Positions 41,880 to 52,859 of a DNA stretch of 64,000 nucleotides are shown here, in pieces (within the stretch, counting starts at the first letter, position 1; each line of letters opens with the position of its first letter). The translations under genes were made by a program, and so were the position numbers. Origin of the DNA: Desulfobulbaceae bacterium. GTDB taxonomy: Bacteria > Desulfobacterota > Desulfobulbia > Desulfobulbales > SURF-16. The notes under the pieces are model-generated. The model made no database searches, was not told the DNA's origin, and saw only the letters and a program-made list of their open reading frames with translations. The DNA is taken from contig PKTX01000028.1 in the NCBI GenBank assembly GCA_002868945.1, positions 1 through 64,000 on the forward strand, given 5' to 3'.

Positions 41880-41936
41880 GGCCATTTTGAATAATTGCTC
41901 TTTCGGAGTCTCGCTTCGCTCGCGTTCCTGCCCGTT
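41880..41936. repeat. One-ended MITE-like remnant
   Basis: GGCCATTTTGAATAATTGC followed by TCTTTCGGAGTCTCGCTTCG is the standard outer end and first module of the family. No partner end is found before the MFS gene. The remaining 278-bp gap is C/T-rich and has no gene. Confidence 0.55.
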
Positions 41937-42064
41937 TTTTTCCGATTTCCCTGACGCCTCTCTCCTCGCCCTGCACCACCTGAACCTTGTCCCTTGGGCC
42001 CGCCATCTTCTCTCTTGCATCTCTCTCGTCCCTGAACTACTTGATCCTGCCCTGCCGACCGAGG

Positions 42065-43321
42065 TCATGCCCCTTTGTCGGCCGGCAGAAAGAGGGAAAA
42101 GATGGCCGCCACCATGGCCAGGGCAAAAGCCAGCAGGTAGCTGCTGGTAAAACCGGTCGTCTTTTCCGCCAGAATACCGGCCACAAAGGGCCCCAACACC
42201 TGCCCCAGCCCGAAGATAAAGGTGATAAAGGCAAAGACATGGACGGCCCGTTGCGGTCCGGCATAATCGCCCACCAGGGCGGCCATTATCGAAGGAATAC
42301 TCCAGGCGACAATACCGTAACAAAAGATGGAGAGATAGAGAAAGATCGGGCCGGTTTGCACGGTAATAAAAAGATAGGCGAGAGCCTGAATAATAAAAAC
42401 GGTGACCAGGGCGGCCTTGCGACCCAGCCGGTCGGAGATGGTGCCGAAGACCGGGCCGGAAAAGAGACTCAGGAAACCGACCCAGGCCCAAAAAGTACCG
42501 GCAACCGCCTCGCTCATCCCCCTCTCCTGCACCAGGGTGGTGACAATAAAGGTGGCGTAGATCACATAGGTAAAGCCAAAGAGAAAATAGATGGCGCCAC
42601 AGTGGTAGATAACACCAGGCCGTACCCGGGAGGTCTGCGTCAGGGCGGCCTGGTACTCGGCAACATCATCGGCAACACTGCCCACCGGCTGCAGGCCCAT
42701 ATCCTGGGGACGATTACGCAACACACCATAACAGAGCAAGGCAACAGCCAATACCAGGCCACCCAATACGCACCAGCTCAGACGCCAGCCATTGCTGCCC
42801 AGCCCGTTGAGATAGGGCACCAACTTGCCGGAAAGAATTATGGCAAAACCGCTGCCGATAACGACAAAGCCGGCGGCCTTGCCGCGTTTCCTGCTGGCAA
42901 ACCAGACCGAGATGAGGCCCATCATCGCCACATTGGCAAGGGCGCTGCCCATGCCGGTGACAATATAGAGGGCGCTGATCAGGTAAAAATCGGCCGTCAG
43001 ACTGACCAGCAGCATGGACCCGCCCACCATGAGCAGGGCCGTACCAATGAGCCGCCGAGCCCCGAAACGTTTTGACAGCCGCCCGCAAACAAGCACTGCC
43101 ACCAGGTAGCCGCTGAAATTAGCCGTGCCGATAAAACCCATCTGGCCATAGGTGAGATGCAGGGCCTCCCCCATGGCCGGCAACAGCATACCCAGGGCAA
43201 AACGGCCCAGTCCCAGACAGGCAAAAACACAGCAGGTGCCTGCCGCCACCACATACCAGCCGTAATGGGTCGTCCTTCTCTCTTTTCTCGCCATGCGATT
43301 CATGCAGGCATCATAAAACAT
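42065..43321 (-). CDS. MFS transporter
   Basis: About 418 residues and 12 predicted helices. Helix 1 is YGWYVVAAGTCCVFACLGLGRFALGMLLPAM; the loop 2-3 motif is GRLSKRFGARRLIG and the loop 8-9 motif is GTISDRLGRKAALV, both the MFS G-x-x-x-DR-x-GR type. GLGRFALGMLLPAM resembles YbfB/YjiJ and oxalate/formate-type carriers. The substrate is unknown. The ATG at 43321 is chosen because upstream in-frame codons are Arg/Trp-rich and not membrane-like; 43303 is also possible. It is divergent from the Fur-family regulator. Confidence 0.88.
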   Translation of the reverse strand: MFYDACMNRMARKERRTTHYGWYVVAAGTCCVFACLGLGRFALGMLLPAMGEALHLTYGQMGFIGTANFSGYLVAVLVCGRLSKRFGARRLIGTALLMVGGSMLLVSLTADFYLISALYIVTGMGSALANVAMMGLISVWFASRKRGKAAGFVVIGSGFAIILSGKLVPYLNGLGSNGWRLSWCVLGGLVLAVALLCYGVLRNRPQDMGLQPVGSVADDVAEYQAALTQTSRVRPGVIYHCGAIYFLFGFTYVIYATFIVTTLVQERGMSEAVAGTFWAWVGFLSLFSGPVFGTISDRLGRKAALVTVFIIQALAYLFITVQTGPIFLYLSIFCYGIVAWSIPSIMAALVGDYAGPQRAVHVFAFITFIFGLGQVLGPFVAGILAEKTTGFTSSYLLAFALAMVAAIFSLFLPADKGA

Positions 43322-43434
43322 GGCCGGCAAAACACCAGGGAAAAGCAAGCCCAGGTCCACCCTTTCCACTCGCGGCAAAACCTTCCAGCGCCACCATGTC
43401 CACCTGCCGGTGCCGGCCCGCACCTCTCAGCGAT

Positions 43435-43466
43435 GGCAGGTGCAACCGCCAGTTGCTGCACCTGCC
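43435..43466. other. Perfect inverted repeat in the MFS/fur divergent region
   Basis: GGCAGGTGCA (43435-43444) pairs with TGCACCTGCC (43457-43466) and is followed by CTTTTCTC on the plus strand. It could be a terminator or an operator. No other signal decides. Confidence 0.35.
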
Positions 43467-43572
43467 CTTTTCTCGTCCCTCTCTCTGGAAAAAGGAATCT
43501 CGCCCCTTTTCCCTTACCGCCATCTCTTGAGCTTTACCATCGCCGGACAAAATTGATATCGTAAAAATGTAT

Positions 43573-43602
43573 TTGACAGGGACACCGGCAATCCCGTATC
43601 AT
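43573..43602 (+). promoter_or_regulatory. Promoter of the Fur-family regulator
   Basis: TTGACA (43573-43578), 18 bases, TATCAT (43597-43602). The operator at 43609 begins seven bases after the -10, where RNA polymerase would start, so binding should block transcription (autoregulation). Confidence 0.65.
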
Positions 43603-43608
43603 GCTAAA

Positions 43609-43621
43609 GATAATTATTATC
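43609..43621 (+). promoter_or_regulatory. Fur/PerR box, perfect 6-1-6 dyad
   Basis: GATAATTATTATC is a perfect palindrome (GATAAT-T-ATTATC), the classical half-site of Fur-family operators, next to the promoter of the regulator itself. Confidence 0.75.
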
Positions 43622-43643
43622 ATATCAAGCTTGATGCCATGAG

Positions 43644-44090
43644 ATGAATAACTGCTCCCAACATAACCTCACCGGAATGATGACAAAATTTACCTCTGCC
43701 TGCCGCAAGGCGGACCTTAAGGTGACCCACCAACGCCTGGAGATATACAGGGAACTGGCCCAGGCTGAGGATCACCCGGCAGCGGAGATGCTCTATAAAC
43801 GAATCAGCAAACGGCTGCCCACCATCTCTCTGGATACGGTGTATCGAACCCTGGCCACCTTTGAAAAACATGGCCTGATCAGCCGGGTGCCCACCCTTGA
43901 AAGCCAGGCCCGTTTTGAAGCGAAGATGGCCAGACATCACCATGTCGTGTGCAGCAAATGCGGCAGTATCAGCGACTTTATCTGGAGTGGCTTTGACGAG
44001 ACGCATCTACCGGCACAGGTGGCGGACTGGGGCAAGGTGACCCGGAAAAACATCGTACTGGTAGGTATCTGTGCCGCCTGTGCCCGGTAA
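43644..44090 (+). CDS. Fur-family transcriptional regulator, probably PerR-like
   Basis: 148 residues. A winged-helix DNA-binding domain (ADLKVTHQRLEIYRELAQAEDHPAAEMLYKRI, ISLDTVYRTLATFEKHGLI) is followed by a metal-binding dimerisation domain with RHHHVVCSKCG and a C-terminal CAACAR, i.e. both CxxC pairs for structural zinc. The neighbours (katG and rubrerythrin, each with a Fur-type box) argue for peroxide sensing (PerR) rather than iron control (Fur); the exact member cannot be decided from motifs alone. It has its own promoter and operator. The stop is inside a small terminator-like hairpin. Confidence 0.9.
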   Translation: MNNCSQHNLTGMMTKFTSACRKADLKVTHQRLEIYRELAQAEDHPAAEMLYKRISKRLPTISLDTVYRTLATFEKHGLISRVPTLESQARFEAKMARHHHVVCSKCGSISDFIWSGFDETHLPAQVADWGKVTRKNIVLVGICAACAR

Positions 44091-44110
44091 CCGGGCCAGC
44101 GCTTTTTTTT
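44082..44110 (+). terminator. Possible terminator of the regulator gene
   Basis: GCCCGG-TAA-CCGGGC (44082-44096) includes the stop codon and is followed by T8 at 44103-44110. The stem is short, with a six-base gap to the T run. Confidence 0.45.
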
Positions 44111-44120
44111 ACAAAACCAA

Positions 44121-46457
<2,337 letters not shown>

Positions 46458-46469
46458 TTGGCAAGCCCT

Positions 46470-46512
46470 GCCGTTGCCGGCTTCTGAGCAAGCGCCAGAA
46501 GCCGGCAACGGC
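46470..46512 (+). terminator. Hairpin after katG
   Basis: GCCGTTGCCGGCTTCTG (46470-46486) is perfectly complementary to CAGAAGCCGGCAACGGC (46496-46512), a 17-bp stem with a 9-base loop. No U tract follows; it probably stabilises the 3' end or stops transcription. Confidence 0.65.
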
Positions 46513-46609
46513 TGTACGCCTCAGCCAGCCCCGGCAGATCCATCACCGCCGGCAGGTTTTTTTCAAGAGGCGAGCGGCCAACCATTTTTAGTTTGTCAGA
46601 CATGACGTA

Positions 46610-46622
46610 AATAATTATTATT
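46610..46622 (+). promoter_or_regulatory. Fur/PerR box upstream of rubrerythrin, perfect 6-1-6 dyad
   Basis: AATAATTATTATT is a perfect palindrome (AATAAT-T-ATTATT), 114 bases before the rubrerythrin start. The rest of the gap has no gene. Confidence 0.65.
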
Positions 46623-46735
46623 AATCGATAAAATTACAACCTCATCAGGAAGCAACAAATAACTTGGTCCATTTTTTTGGCATATTGCTTTTACAACACA
46701 TTTCTTGTCAATTTTAACCAGAAAGGAAAAGAGAC

Positions 46736-47311
46736 ATGGCATCACTGAAAGGAACCCAGACCGAAAAGAACATCCTCACCGCCTTTGCCGGCGAGTCCCA
46801 GGCCCGCAACCGCTACACCTACTTCGCCTCCAAGGCCAAGAAGGAAGGCTACGTGCAGATCTCCGACATCTTCACCGAGACCGCCGACCAGGAGAAGGAG
46901 CATGCCAAACGCCTCTTCAAGCTCCTTGAAGGCGGCGAGGTGGAGATCAGCGGCGCCTTTCCTGCCGGCGTCATCGGCACCACCGTGGAGAACCTGGCCG
47001 AGGCGGCCGGTGGTGAGAATCACGAGCACACCGTCATGTATCCCGAGTTTGCCAAGACGGCTCGCGCCGAGGGCTTTGACGACATCGCCGACATCTTCAT
47101 GGCCATTGCCGTGGCCGAAAAACAGCATGAAAAGCGCTATCTGGCCCTCAAGGAAAACATCGAGGCCGGCCGTGTCTTTAAACGCGACGACAAACAGACC
47201 TGGCGCTGCCGTAACTGCGGTTATCTCCATCACGGCCAGGGTGCCCCGGAGACTTGCCCGGCCTGCGACCATCCCCGCGACCATTTCGAGCTGCTGGCCG
47301 AAAACTGGTAA
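46736..47311 (+). CDS. rbr: Rubrerythrin
   Basis: 191 residues. A ferritin-like four-helix diiron domain has the E-x-x-H ligands ([57 protein letters not shown]). A C-terminal rubredoxin domain has [10 protein letters not shown] and [12 protein letters not shown]. It reduces H2O2 with electrons from rubredoxin or NADH systems in the cytoplasm of anaerobes. It has its own Fur-type box and terminator. The length and both metal sites are standard. Confidence 0.97.
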   Translation: MASLKGTQTEKNILTAFAGESQARNRYTYFASKAKKEGYVQISDIFTETADQEKEHAKRLFKLLEGGEVEISGAFPAGVIGTTVENLAEAAGGENHEHTVMYPEFAKTARAEGFDDIADIFMAIAVAEKQHEKRYLALKENIEAGRVFKRDDKQTWRCRNCGYLHHGQGAPETCPACDHPRDHFELLAENW

Positions 47312-47331
47312 CAAAAAGCCAACTGGTTCGC

Positions 47332-47367
47332 AAAAGCCCGGGAGTGCCCACACTCCCGGGCTTTTTT
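47332..47367 (+). terminator. Intrinsic terminator of rubrerythrin
   Basis: AAAAGCCCGGGAGTG pairs perfectly with CACTCCCGGGCTTTT around a 4-base loop and is followed by T residues. Confidence 0.92.
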
Positions 47368-47444
47368 ATGCCCCAGCAGCATAGCCTGACCGGCAGTGCC
47401 GCTCCATGCCCAAGCGCCCCAACAATTTAACCTTTCCCTTAACC

Positions 47445-47473
47445 TTGACAGGCGCTCCCCAAGCCCCTACACT
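47445..47473 (+). promoter_or_regulatory. Promoter of the trxC-cyclase-HD-GYP operon
   Basis: TTGACA (47445-47450), 17 bases, TACACT (47468-47473), 48 bases before the trxC start. Confidence 0.7.
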
Positions 47474-47521
47474 TTTCCTTGTGACTCGTGTCAAAAAAAC
47501 ATTGCAAAGGAGTATGTTGCC

Positions 47522-47962
47522 ATGAGCGATGCCATCCACCTTGTCTGCCCCTCCTGTGCCACCATTAACCGAATTCCGGCCGGTCGCCTGGCCGACAGCC
47601 CCAAGTGCGGCAAATGCAGTCAACCCCTGTTTCAGGCCGCCCCCCTGGAACTGGACGGCCACCTCTGCCAACGCCACATCAGCAAAAACGATATCCCCCT
47701 GCTCGTGGATTTCTGGGCCCCCTGGTGCGGTCCCTGTAAGATGATGGCGCCCGCCTTCCAGCAGGCCGCATCTCAGCTCGAGCCCCACTTCCGGCTTGCC
47801 AAGGTCAACACCGAGCAGCAGCAGGCCCTGGCCGGCCAGTTCGGCATCCAGTCCATCCCCACCCTGGTTCTCTTCCACAAGGGCCGCGAGGTGAGCCGCC
47901 AGCCCGGCGCCATGGGCGCCGACCAGATCGTCCAGTGGGCCCGTCAGCATATGCCGCGCTAA
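47522..47962 (+). CDS. trxC: Thioredoxin 2 with N-terminal zinc ribbon (TrxC)
   Basis: About 146 residues. A zinc finger of about 35 residues with CPSC and CGKC precedes a thioredoxin fold with active site FWAPWCGPCKMM and cis-Pro motif SIPTLVLF. It reduces disulfides and helps in oxidative stress, next to the katG/rubrerythrin cluster. AGGAG lies upstream of the ATG at 47522; the frame is open upstream but has no start with a ribosome site. It heads an operon with a diguanylate cyclase (7-bp gap) and an HD-GYP protein. Confidence 0.95.
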   Translation: MSDAIHLVCPSCATINRIPAGRLADSPKCGKCSQPLFQAAPLELDGHLCQRHISKNDIPLLVDFWAPWCGPCKMMAPAFQQAASQLEPHFRLAKVNTEQQQALAGQFGIQSIPTLVLFHKGREVSRQPGAMGADQIVQWARQHMPR

Positions 47963-47969
47963 CCAACCA

Positions 47970-48935
47970 ATGGCCGACTTCACCTCCCATAAAAAAGACG
48001 TTCAGGCAACCATGGCCGCCCTGCAGTCCATGATCGACAGGCTCAAGGAGCTGGAAGAATCCTTCCTCAAGCAGGAGGAATGGCTCTACGTCATCTCGGA
48101 ATTCGCCAATGACTGGGAGTACTGGCAGGCCCCGGACGGCAGCTATAAATACGTATCGCCATCCTGCCGAGGTATCACCGGCTATAGCCCGACCGACTTT
48201 TACCAGGACAAGGATCTCCTCAAAAAAATCATCGTCCCCGGCGACTGGCAGAAGTGGCAGGACCACAGCCACTCCCTGGGCCGGGAAAACAGGGTTGAAC
48301 CGCTGGAGTTCGAAATCCGCACCAGGGACGGCCAGACCAAGTGGATCCACCATATCTGCCGTACCGTCACCACCAGCAGGGGAGCCAACCTGGGCATCCG
48401 CGGCAGCAACCGTGACATATCAGAAATCAAGGCCCTCCAGGACAAACTCCGGCACGTGGCCGGTCATGATGCCCTCACCGGGCTTGCCAACCGCACCCTT
48501 TTTCTCGAACACCTCCAGCAACGCCTCAAGGACGCCGGTCGCCAGAGCGGCATGTTCGTGGTGGCCTTTATTGATCTTGACGGCTTCAAGTCCATTAACG
48601 ACACATACGGCCACGAGGCGGGCGATCACGTTCTCAAGAGGGTGGCGGCCGAACTGCAGAGCAGCCTGCGCAAGGATGATATTATTGCCCGCTTTGGCGG
48701 CGACGAGTTTGTCGGCATCTTCAAGGTTAGCTCCAAGGAGGATGCAGCCACCATAAGGGAAAAAATTATCGGCAACATAAGCACCGAGATCCAATGCTAT
48801 CGCTTTGCCATCACCATCCGGCTCAGCATCGGCATGAGCGTCTATCCCGTGGACGGCATCTCCATGGACCAGCTCCTCAACAGGGCGGATGACGAAATGT
48901 ACGCCATGAAAGCGCGTCACAAGGGCACGCATTAA
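47970..48935 (+). CDS. PAS-GGDEF diguanylate cyclase
   Basis: 321 residues. A PAS domain (residues about 35-150; YWQAPDGSYKYVSPSCRGITGYSP, LEFEIRTRDGQTKWIHHICR) is joined to a GGDEF domain with HDALTGLANRTLFLEHL, IDLDGFKSINDTYGHEAGD and an intact FGGDEFVG. It should make cyclic di-GMP. The RxxD inhibitory site is not evident in the usual position. It is the second gene after trxC and is followed after 15 bp by an HD-GYP phosphodiesterase, so opposing enzymes share a transcript. No membrane segment, so it is cytosolic. Confidence 0.93.
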   Translation: MADFTSHKKDVQATMAALQSMIDRLKELEESFLKQEEWLYVISEFANDWEYWQAPDGSYKYVSPSCRGITGYSPTDFYQDKDLLKKIIVPGDWQKWQDHSHSLGRENRVEPLEFEIRTRDGQTKWIHHICRTVTTSRGANLGIRGSNRDISEIKALQDKLRHVAGHDALTGLANRTLFLEHLQQRLKDAGRQSGMFVVAFIDLDGFKSINDTYGHEAGDHVLKRVAAELQSSLRKDDIIARFGGDEFVGIFKVSSKEDAATIREKIIGNISTEIQCYRFAITIRLSIGMSVYPVDGISMDQLLNRADDEMYAMKARHKGTH

Positions 48936-48950
48936 CCAAAGGGGAGCAAT

Positions 48951-50096
48951 GTGGAAGAGAGGCTGAGTTACGACAAGAATATGCTGATTAAGGATCTCTT
49001 TGAGATCATGAGCGAGGTCCTGGCCAACCGCGACTACCCCACCTACGAACACACCACCCGGGTGGCCAGTATCGCCAGCAAGATCGGCCGTCTCATGGGG
49101 CTTGCGGCCAGGGACCTGGAGATCCTGGAGCTGGCCGGCCTGGTCCACGATATCGGCAAAAGCGCCATTCCCGACGATGTCCTGCTCAAGCCCGGCCTGT
49201 TCAACGACCAGGACCGGCGGATCATGGAGTACCACCCGCTCATCGGCGCCAAATTCTTTGCCAAACGGCTGCATGATGACTGCATCACCAACATCATCCT
49301 GCGCCACCATGAACGCCTGGACGGCAGCGGCTACCCCAACGCTCTCCAGGGCGACGAAATCGACCTGCTCAGCCGCATCACCTCGGTGGCCGATGTCTTT
49401 GAGGCCCTGACCGCCTCACGGCCTTACAAAAAAGGCCTCAACCAGAAAAATGCCCTGCGGGTGGTGGAGCATGAGGTGGCGCAGGGCCGCCTCGACCGCA
49501 AGGCCACCGAGGCCCTGGCCCACCTGGTCCACAGCGGCACCCTGGACCTCAAAAAGGTCTACCTCTACCCGGCTGCCGGCTTCATGGAGGAGATCGAAAA
49601 CTTCCGGCGCGACAGCTTTTTCCGCGACACCTTGAGTGAACTCTACAACTATCGCTACCTGCTGGTCTTAGACGACCTCAAACTGCTGGGCGAAACGGGC
49701 ACAAAGGGCTATGAGCTGCAGTTGGTCAACTTCAGCAATATCACCCAAATGCAGAAGAAATACGGCTTCATCGTCACCAGCCAGGTCCATGACGAGATCG
49801 GCCAACGTCTCAAAGAGACCGTGATCAGGTTCCGGGAAAAACGCCAGAACTACCAGGGCTCGATCATCCTCTTTCGCAAGCACTGTGACTTCATGATCTA
49901 TTCCGAGGCCGACAGCGAAGAGGCCCTGGCCCCCTTCCTGGCCCGCATCCGAGCCGACCTGGAACAGACCTATGCAGAGTGGGGGTTGGAGAGCAACTGC
50001 TTCCGCCTCTGGTTCGACCGCACCACCACCATCGAAGAGGCCATGGGGGCCGTCTTCACCATGGAGGTGGAGGCCATTGAAAGCTGTAAGCGGTGA
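48951..50096 (+). CDS. HD-GYP cyclic-di-GMP phosphodiesterase with degenerate GGDEF-like C-terminus
   Basis: 381 residues. The HD-GYP domain (about 15-190) has LAGLVHDIGKSAIP, ILRHHERLDGSGYP and ITSVADVFEALT, with all ligands present. It should hydrolyse cyclic di-GMP. The remaining 190 residues look like a GGDEF fold without its motif: LQLVNFSNITQMQKKYGFIV, then VHDEIGQRLKETV. GTG (48951) is the start, with GGGGAG upstream. It is cotranscribed with the cyclase and trxC. The C-terminal part may sense rather than catalyse; this is inference. Confidence 0.9.
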   Translation: MEERLSYDKNMLIKDLFEIMSEVLANRDYPTYEHTTRVASIASKIGRLMGLAARDLEILELAGLVHDIGKSAIPDDVLLKPGLFNDQDRRIMEYHPLIGAKFFAKRLHDDCITNIILRHHERLDGSGYPNALQGDEIDLLSRITSVADVFEALTASRPYKKGLNQKNALRVVEHEVAQGRLDRKATEALAHLVHSGTLDLKKVYLYPAAGFMEEIENFRRDSFFRDTLSELYNYRYLLVLDDLKLLGETGTKGYELQLVNFSNITQMQKKYGFIVTSQVHDEIGQRLKETVIRFREKRQNYQGSIILFRKHCDFMIYSEADSEEALAPFLARIRADLEQTYAEWGLESNCFRLWFDRTTTIEEAMGAVFTMEVEAIESCKR

Positions 50097-50126
50097 GGGC
50101 AGCCACCCTGCCCCGGCACCAAGGCC

Positions 50127-51356
50127 CTACTTGCCGTGGTGCGAGTCCTTATTGGCCACAAAGGTGACCTCCACCGTTCTCTCACCATCGTCACCGGCCA
50201 CAACCAGGTTGGCCGTGTCGCCTTCCCGCTTATTCTTGACGGCATAGATAATATCAAAATTTTCCAGGACCACCTCGCCGTCAAAACCGATAATCCGCTC
50301 GCCCTTCCGCAGTCCGGCCGTATGCGCCACTGAACCGGGCATCACCCCGGCCAGCCGCACGCCGGGCTCATCATCCGCATCGTCCAGCAGCACCCCAAGG
50401 CGCATGCCCTTTGCCACCGGCGGCTCATACTCCAGGGAGACCAGGTAGTCCGCCTCAGGCATGGGAAAGCCGGGCAGGGTGACATCCATCAGCCGGGGCT
50501 CCCTGCCCTCGGCCACCTTGACCACCTGGCTGCCGATAATGGCATAGGGCAGGGGCAGACGCCGGAAAACACGACGCGGGATACCAAAGCCATACTCCAC
50601 ATGCCAGCTGCCGGCCATGACCATCATGTGCATGTCCGGCCGGTCCTGCAGATAATCGGCCACGGACTGAGCCATGGTCTCATCCCAGAGGGTCTGGCGA
50701 CGGTGGAAACTCTCCAGCATGGGGGTGCCGGCATCATGCCCGGCCACCATGGCCTCTACCATGGCCCGTTGATAGGGATCGTCAAAATCCATCTCCGGCA
50801 GCAGGGCACGCTGTTCCGCGGTCATCTCGCTGAGCTCCGTCATGCTCACCTGGCGGGCCAGCTCCTTGTCGACATTAAGGGCCACCACCGGGATAGCGTT
50901 ATCGCGGCAATACTCAAGGATGTCGCGATAGTAATCAAAGGCAAAGCTCCAGCCCTCGGTGAACCAGCGGCTCTCCTTGAGAAACTCCTTTTCGCTCAGC
51001 TCACCCGCCACCCAGCGGTCCAGAATATTCTGCTGGCTGCGGGTGAACATCTCCATCCCCAGGGCCACCTTGCCGGGATGGCGCCTGTGCATGGCTGTCA
51101 ACACGGTGAGCTCCAGACGATGAGAGGCCGGATTATCATGCATCTCCCCGACATAGACCAGGGACTGGCCACTGACATTGGCCAGCATGCGATCCTCATC
51201 AACGTAGTAGCCGGTGGGCAGATGGAGGATATCGCCCACCCCGGGGGACGCCTCGGGCGGATAGGGCAGTTCGGCATTCCACTGCGGACCGCCGCCGCAA
51301 GCACCAAGAACAAGGGCCAGGACAAACAACAGTGCATTACGCAAAATCATGGACAC
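50127..51356 (-). CDS. ChaN-like haem-binding lipoprotein with PDZ domain
   Basis: 409 residues. A lipoprotein signal (LLFVLALVLGAC) is followed by a ChaN (DUF399-like) domain: LVYVGEMHDNPASHRLEL, GMEMFTRSQQNILDRW, DPYQRAMVEAMVAGHDAG. A PDZ domain follows from about residue 320 (GVLLDDADDEPGVRLAGVMPGS, GLRKGERIIGFDGEVV). ChaN proteins bind haem in pairs and are linked to iron/haem uptake. GTG is preferred as start because GAGGAG lies six bases upstream. It is on its own transcript, convergent with the HD-GYP gene. The fusion to PDZ occurs in other Proteobacteria. Confidence 0.9.
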   Translation of the reverse strand: MSMILRNALLFVLALVLGACGGGPQWNAELPYPPEASPGVGDILHLPTGYYVDEDRMLANVSGQSLVYVGEMHDNPASHRLELTVLTAMHRRHPGKVALGMEMFTRSQQNILDRWVAGELSEKEFLKESRWFTEGWSFAFDYYRDILEYCRDNAIPVVALNVDKELARQVSMTELSEMTAEQRALLPEMDFDDPYQRAMVEAMVAGHDAGTPMLESFHRRQTLWDETMAQSVADYLQDRPDMHMMVMAGSWHVEYGFGIPRRVFRRLPLPYAIIGSQVVKVAEGREPRLMDVTLPGFPMPEADYLVSLEYEPPVAKGMRLGVLLDDADDEPGVRLAGVMPGSVAHTAGLRKGERIIGFDGEVVLENFDIIYAVKNKREGDTANLVVAGDDGERTVEVTFVANKDSHHGK

Positions 51357-51390
51357 GGTTCACTCCTCTTAACGGATAACGATTTAGGAA

Positions 51391-51492
51391 GGGTATCTTG
51401 AATAAGTAGATATTTTATTTTCGTAGCGACGAAAAAATCGAGCCGGTAAGCGAGCCTGCGAGACTCCGAAATAGCAATTATTCAAGATGGCC
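51391..51492 (+). mobile_element. MITE-like element, short (102 bp) copy (TIR + 4-bp TSD)
   Basis: The ends are GGGTATCTTGAATAAGTAG and the complement of GGCCATCTTGAATAATT; GGAA is duplicated at 51387-51390 and 51493-51496. The body has only the TTATTTTCGTAGCG and GAGCCTGCGAGACTCC modules. Confidence 0.88.
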
Positions 51493-51528
51493 GGAACATC
51501 TTTTCGTGAGCAGGGCATGGCACACGCC

Positions 51529-52671
51529 CTACCCCACCAGGATCAGGGGCACATAGAGTTCCTCGTCAGAGAGGCCGCCATGCACTCCCACCTGCTGGAA
51601 GCTCTTGCCGTTTATGAGGCGATCTTTGATGATATAGTTCCCCTTCATAAGCAGAATATAGTCACCAAGGCGCTCAAGCAGATGGGGCGACACCCTGCCC
51701 CGCCCCAGATAGCCCTGCTCCACCAGGGTTCGGCTGCGATACAAAACAGCGGCGTGGCCCAGCCGTCGCGCCACATACTCCTCAAAATCGCGGCCCCGGT
51801 CAACATGCACGTAACAATAGGCACAGCGCGGCTCGCCGCACAGGGGCAGGGTGAGCATGGCGGCCAGCTCCGGATGATCCTCCAGGCGGATGAGACTCTC
51901 GGCCCCGGTGTTGATCAGGCCATGGTCGGCTGTAACCGCCACCGTGGCACCGCCTGCCGCCAGACGTGGCAAAGAGGCGGCACAGGCCGCATCAAGGGCC
52001 GCGAAATGATCGGCCACCTCCACACTCTCGGTGCCGTGGCCGTGGGCCAGGCTGTCAAGTTCCGACCAATAGCAGATAACCAGGGCGGCACTCTGCCGGG
52101 CCACCAGGCTCTCCAGCCGCGCAAACATATCCGGCAGGCTGGTGAAGGCATGGCGTCGGGCCCTGCCGGCCAGGGCCCGGCTGTAGGCCGAATCAGCCAG
52201 CGCAGCCGGCATCAGGATGTGGCAGGCCTCTTTTTCGTGCAGCACCGAGCCATGATCGATAAGCTGAGTCGGCGAAACCCCCATCTCGCTAAAGGTGCTG
52301 CCGCCACACCGAGGCATAAAGGGCAGTACCGTGGCCACTGTACCCAGCTCCCTGAAATAGGTATGCCAGCCGGTGATGGCATGCTGCTGGGGGGCGACGC
52401 CGGTAAAAAAGCTGGTAATGGCCGCGGCGGTGGTGGGCGGAAAAACCGAGGTCAGTCGCCCCAGGCGATGGCGGGCCAGAAAGCTTGGCCGCCGTTCCTG
52501 GAGAAAGAGATCACCCAGCCCGTCAATAATAAGCAGCACCAGTGGCCCTTTATTGGCAAGCCTGCCCTGCAGGGCCGCCAGGGGCGCATAATCGCTCGGT
52601 TCGCCGCCCACGGCCTGCACCAGGGAGCTTACCAGGTTGACGATACTCTGTTCATAATCGGGTCGTGCCAT
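51529..52671 (-). CDS. Alkaline-phosphatase-superfamily phosphodiesterase / nucleotide pyrophosphatase
   Basis: 380 residues, no obvious signal peptide. The start of the fold is VLLIIDGLGDLFL (metal Asp), followed by FPPTTAAAITSFFTGV with the nucleophilic Thr. ICYWSELDSLAHGHGTES carries Asp/His ligands, TADHGLINTG the second Asp-His pair and VGVHGGLSDEELYVPL the last His. All these are typical of type I phosphodiesterase/NPP proteins. It would cleave a phosphodiester or pyrophosphate in the cytoplasm. The substrate is unknown. It lies just beyond a mobile element. Confidence 0.88.
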   Translation of the reverse strand: MARPDYEQSIVNLVSSLVQAVGGEPSDYAPLAALQGRLANKGPLVLLIIDGLGDLFLQERRPSFLARHRLGRLTSVFPPTTAAAITSFFTGVAPQQHAITGWHTYFRELGTVATVLPFMPRCGGSTFSEMGVSPTQLIDHGSVLHEKEACHILMPAALADSAYSRALAGRARRHAFTSLPDMFARLESLVARQSAALVICYWSELDSLAHGHGTESVEVADHFAALDAACAASLPRLAAGGATVAVTADHGLINTGAESLIRLEDHPELAAMLTLPLCGEPRCAYCYVHVDRGRDFEEYVARRLGHAAVLYRSRTLVEQGYLGRGRVSPHLLERLGDYILLMKGNYIIKDRLINGKSFQQVGVHGGLSDEELYVPLILVG

Positions 52672-52821
52672 CTGTCGGATAATCCCTTAAAAGAGTCCAC
52701 GTTCGCGGCCGGGCCGTTTTTTTTTTGCAGCAAACCACGGAAGAGCAAGCAATCGCAGCCGTGGAAATGGTACAAATAGGGATGGAGTCGTCAGGTAAAA
52801 GGAGTGCTTTTCTGCTGACTG

Positions 52822-52844
52822 CTGAATTCTGAATTCTGAATTCT
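52822..52844. repeat. Heptamer tandem repeat (3 x CTGAATT)
   Basis: Three perfect CTGAATT units, in the gap before the YbaN gene. They match arrays at 1238, 36451, 57499 and 59500. Confidence 0.7.
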
Positions 52845-52859
52845 TATTACATCACCCGT

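Noticed and set aside
52822-52844. Heptamer arrays as CRISPR repeats
   Set aside because: The units are 7 bp with no spacers, and no cas gene is present.
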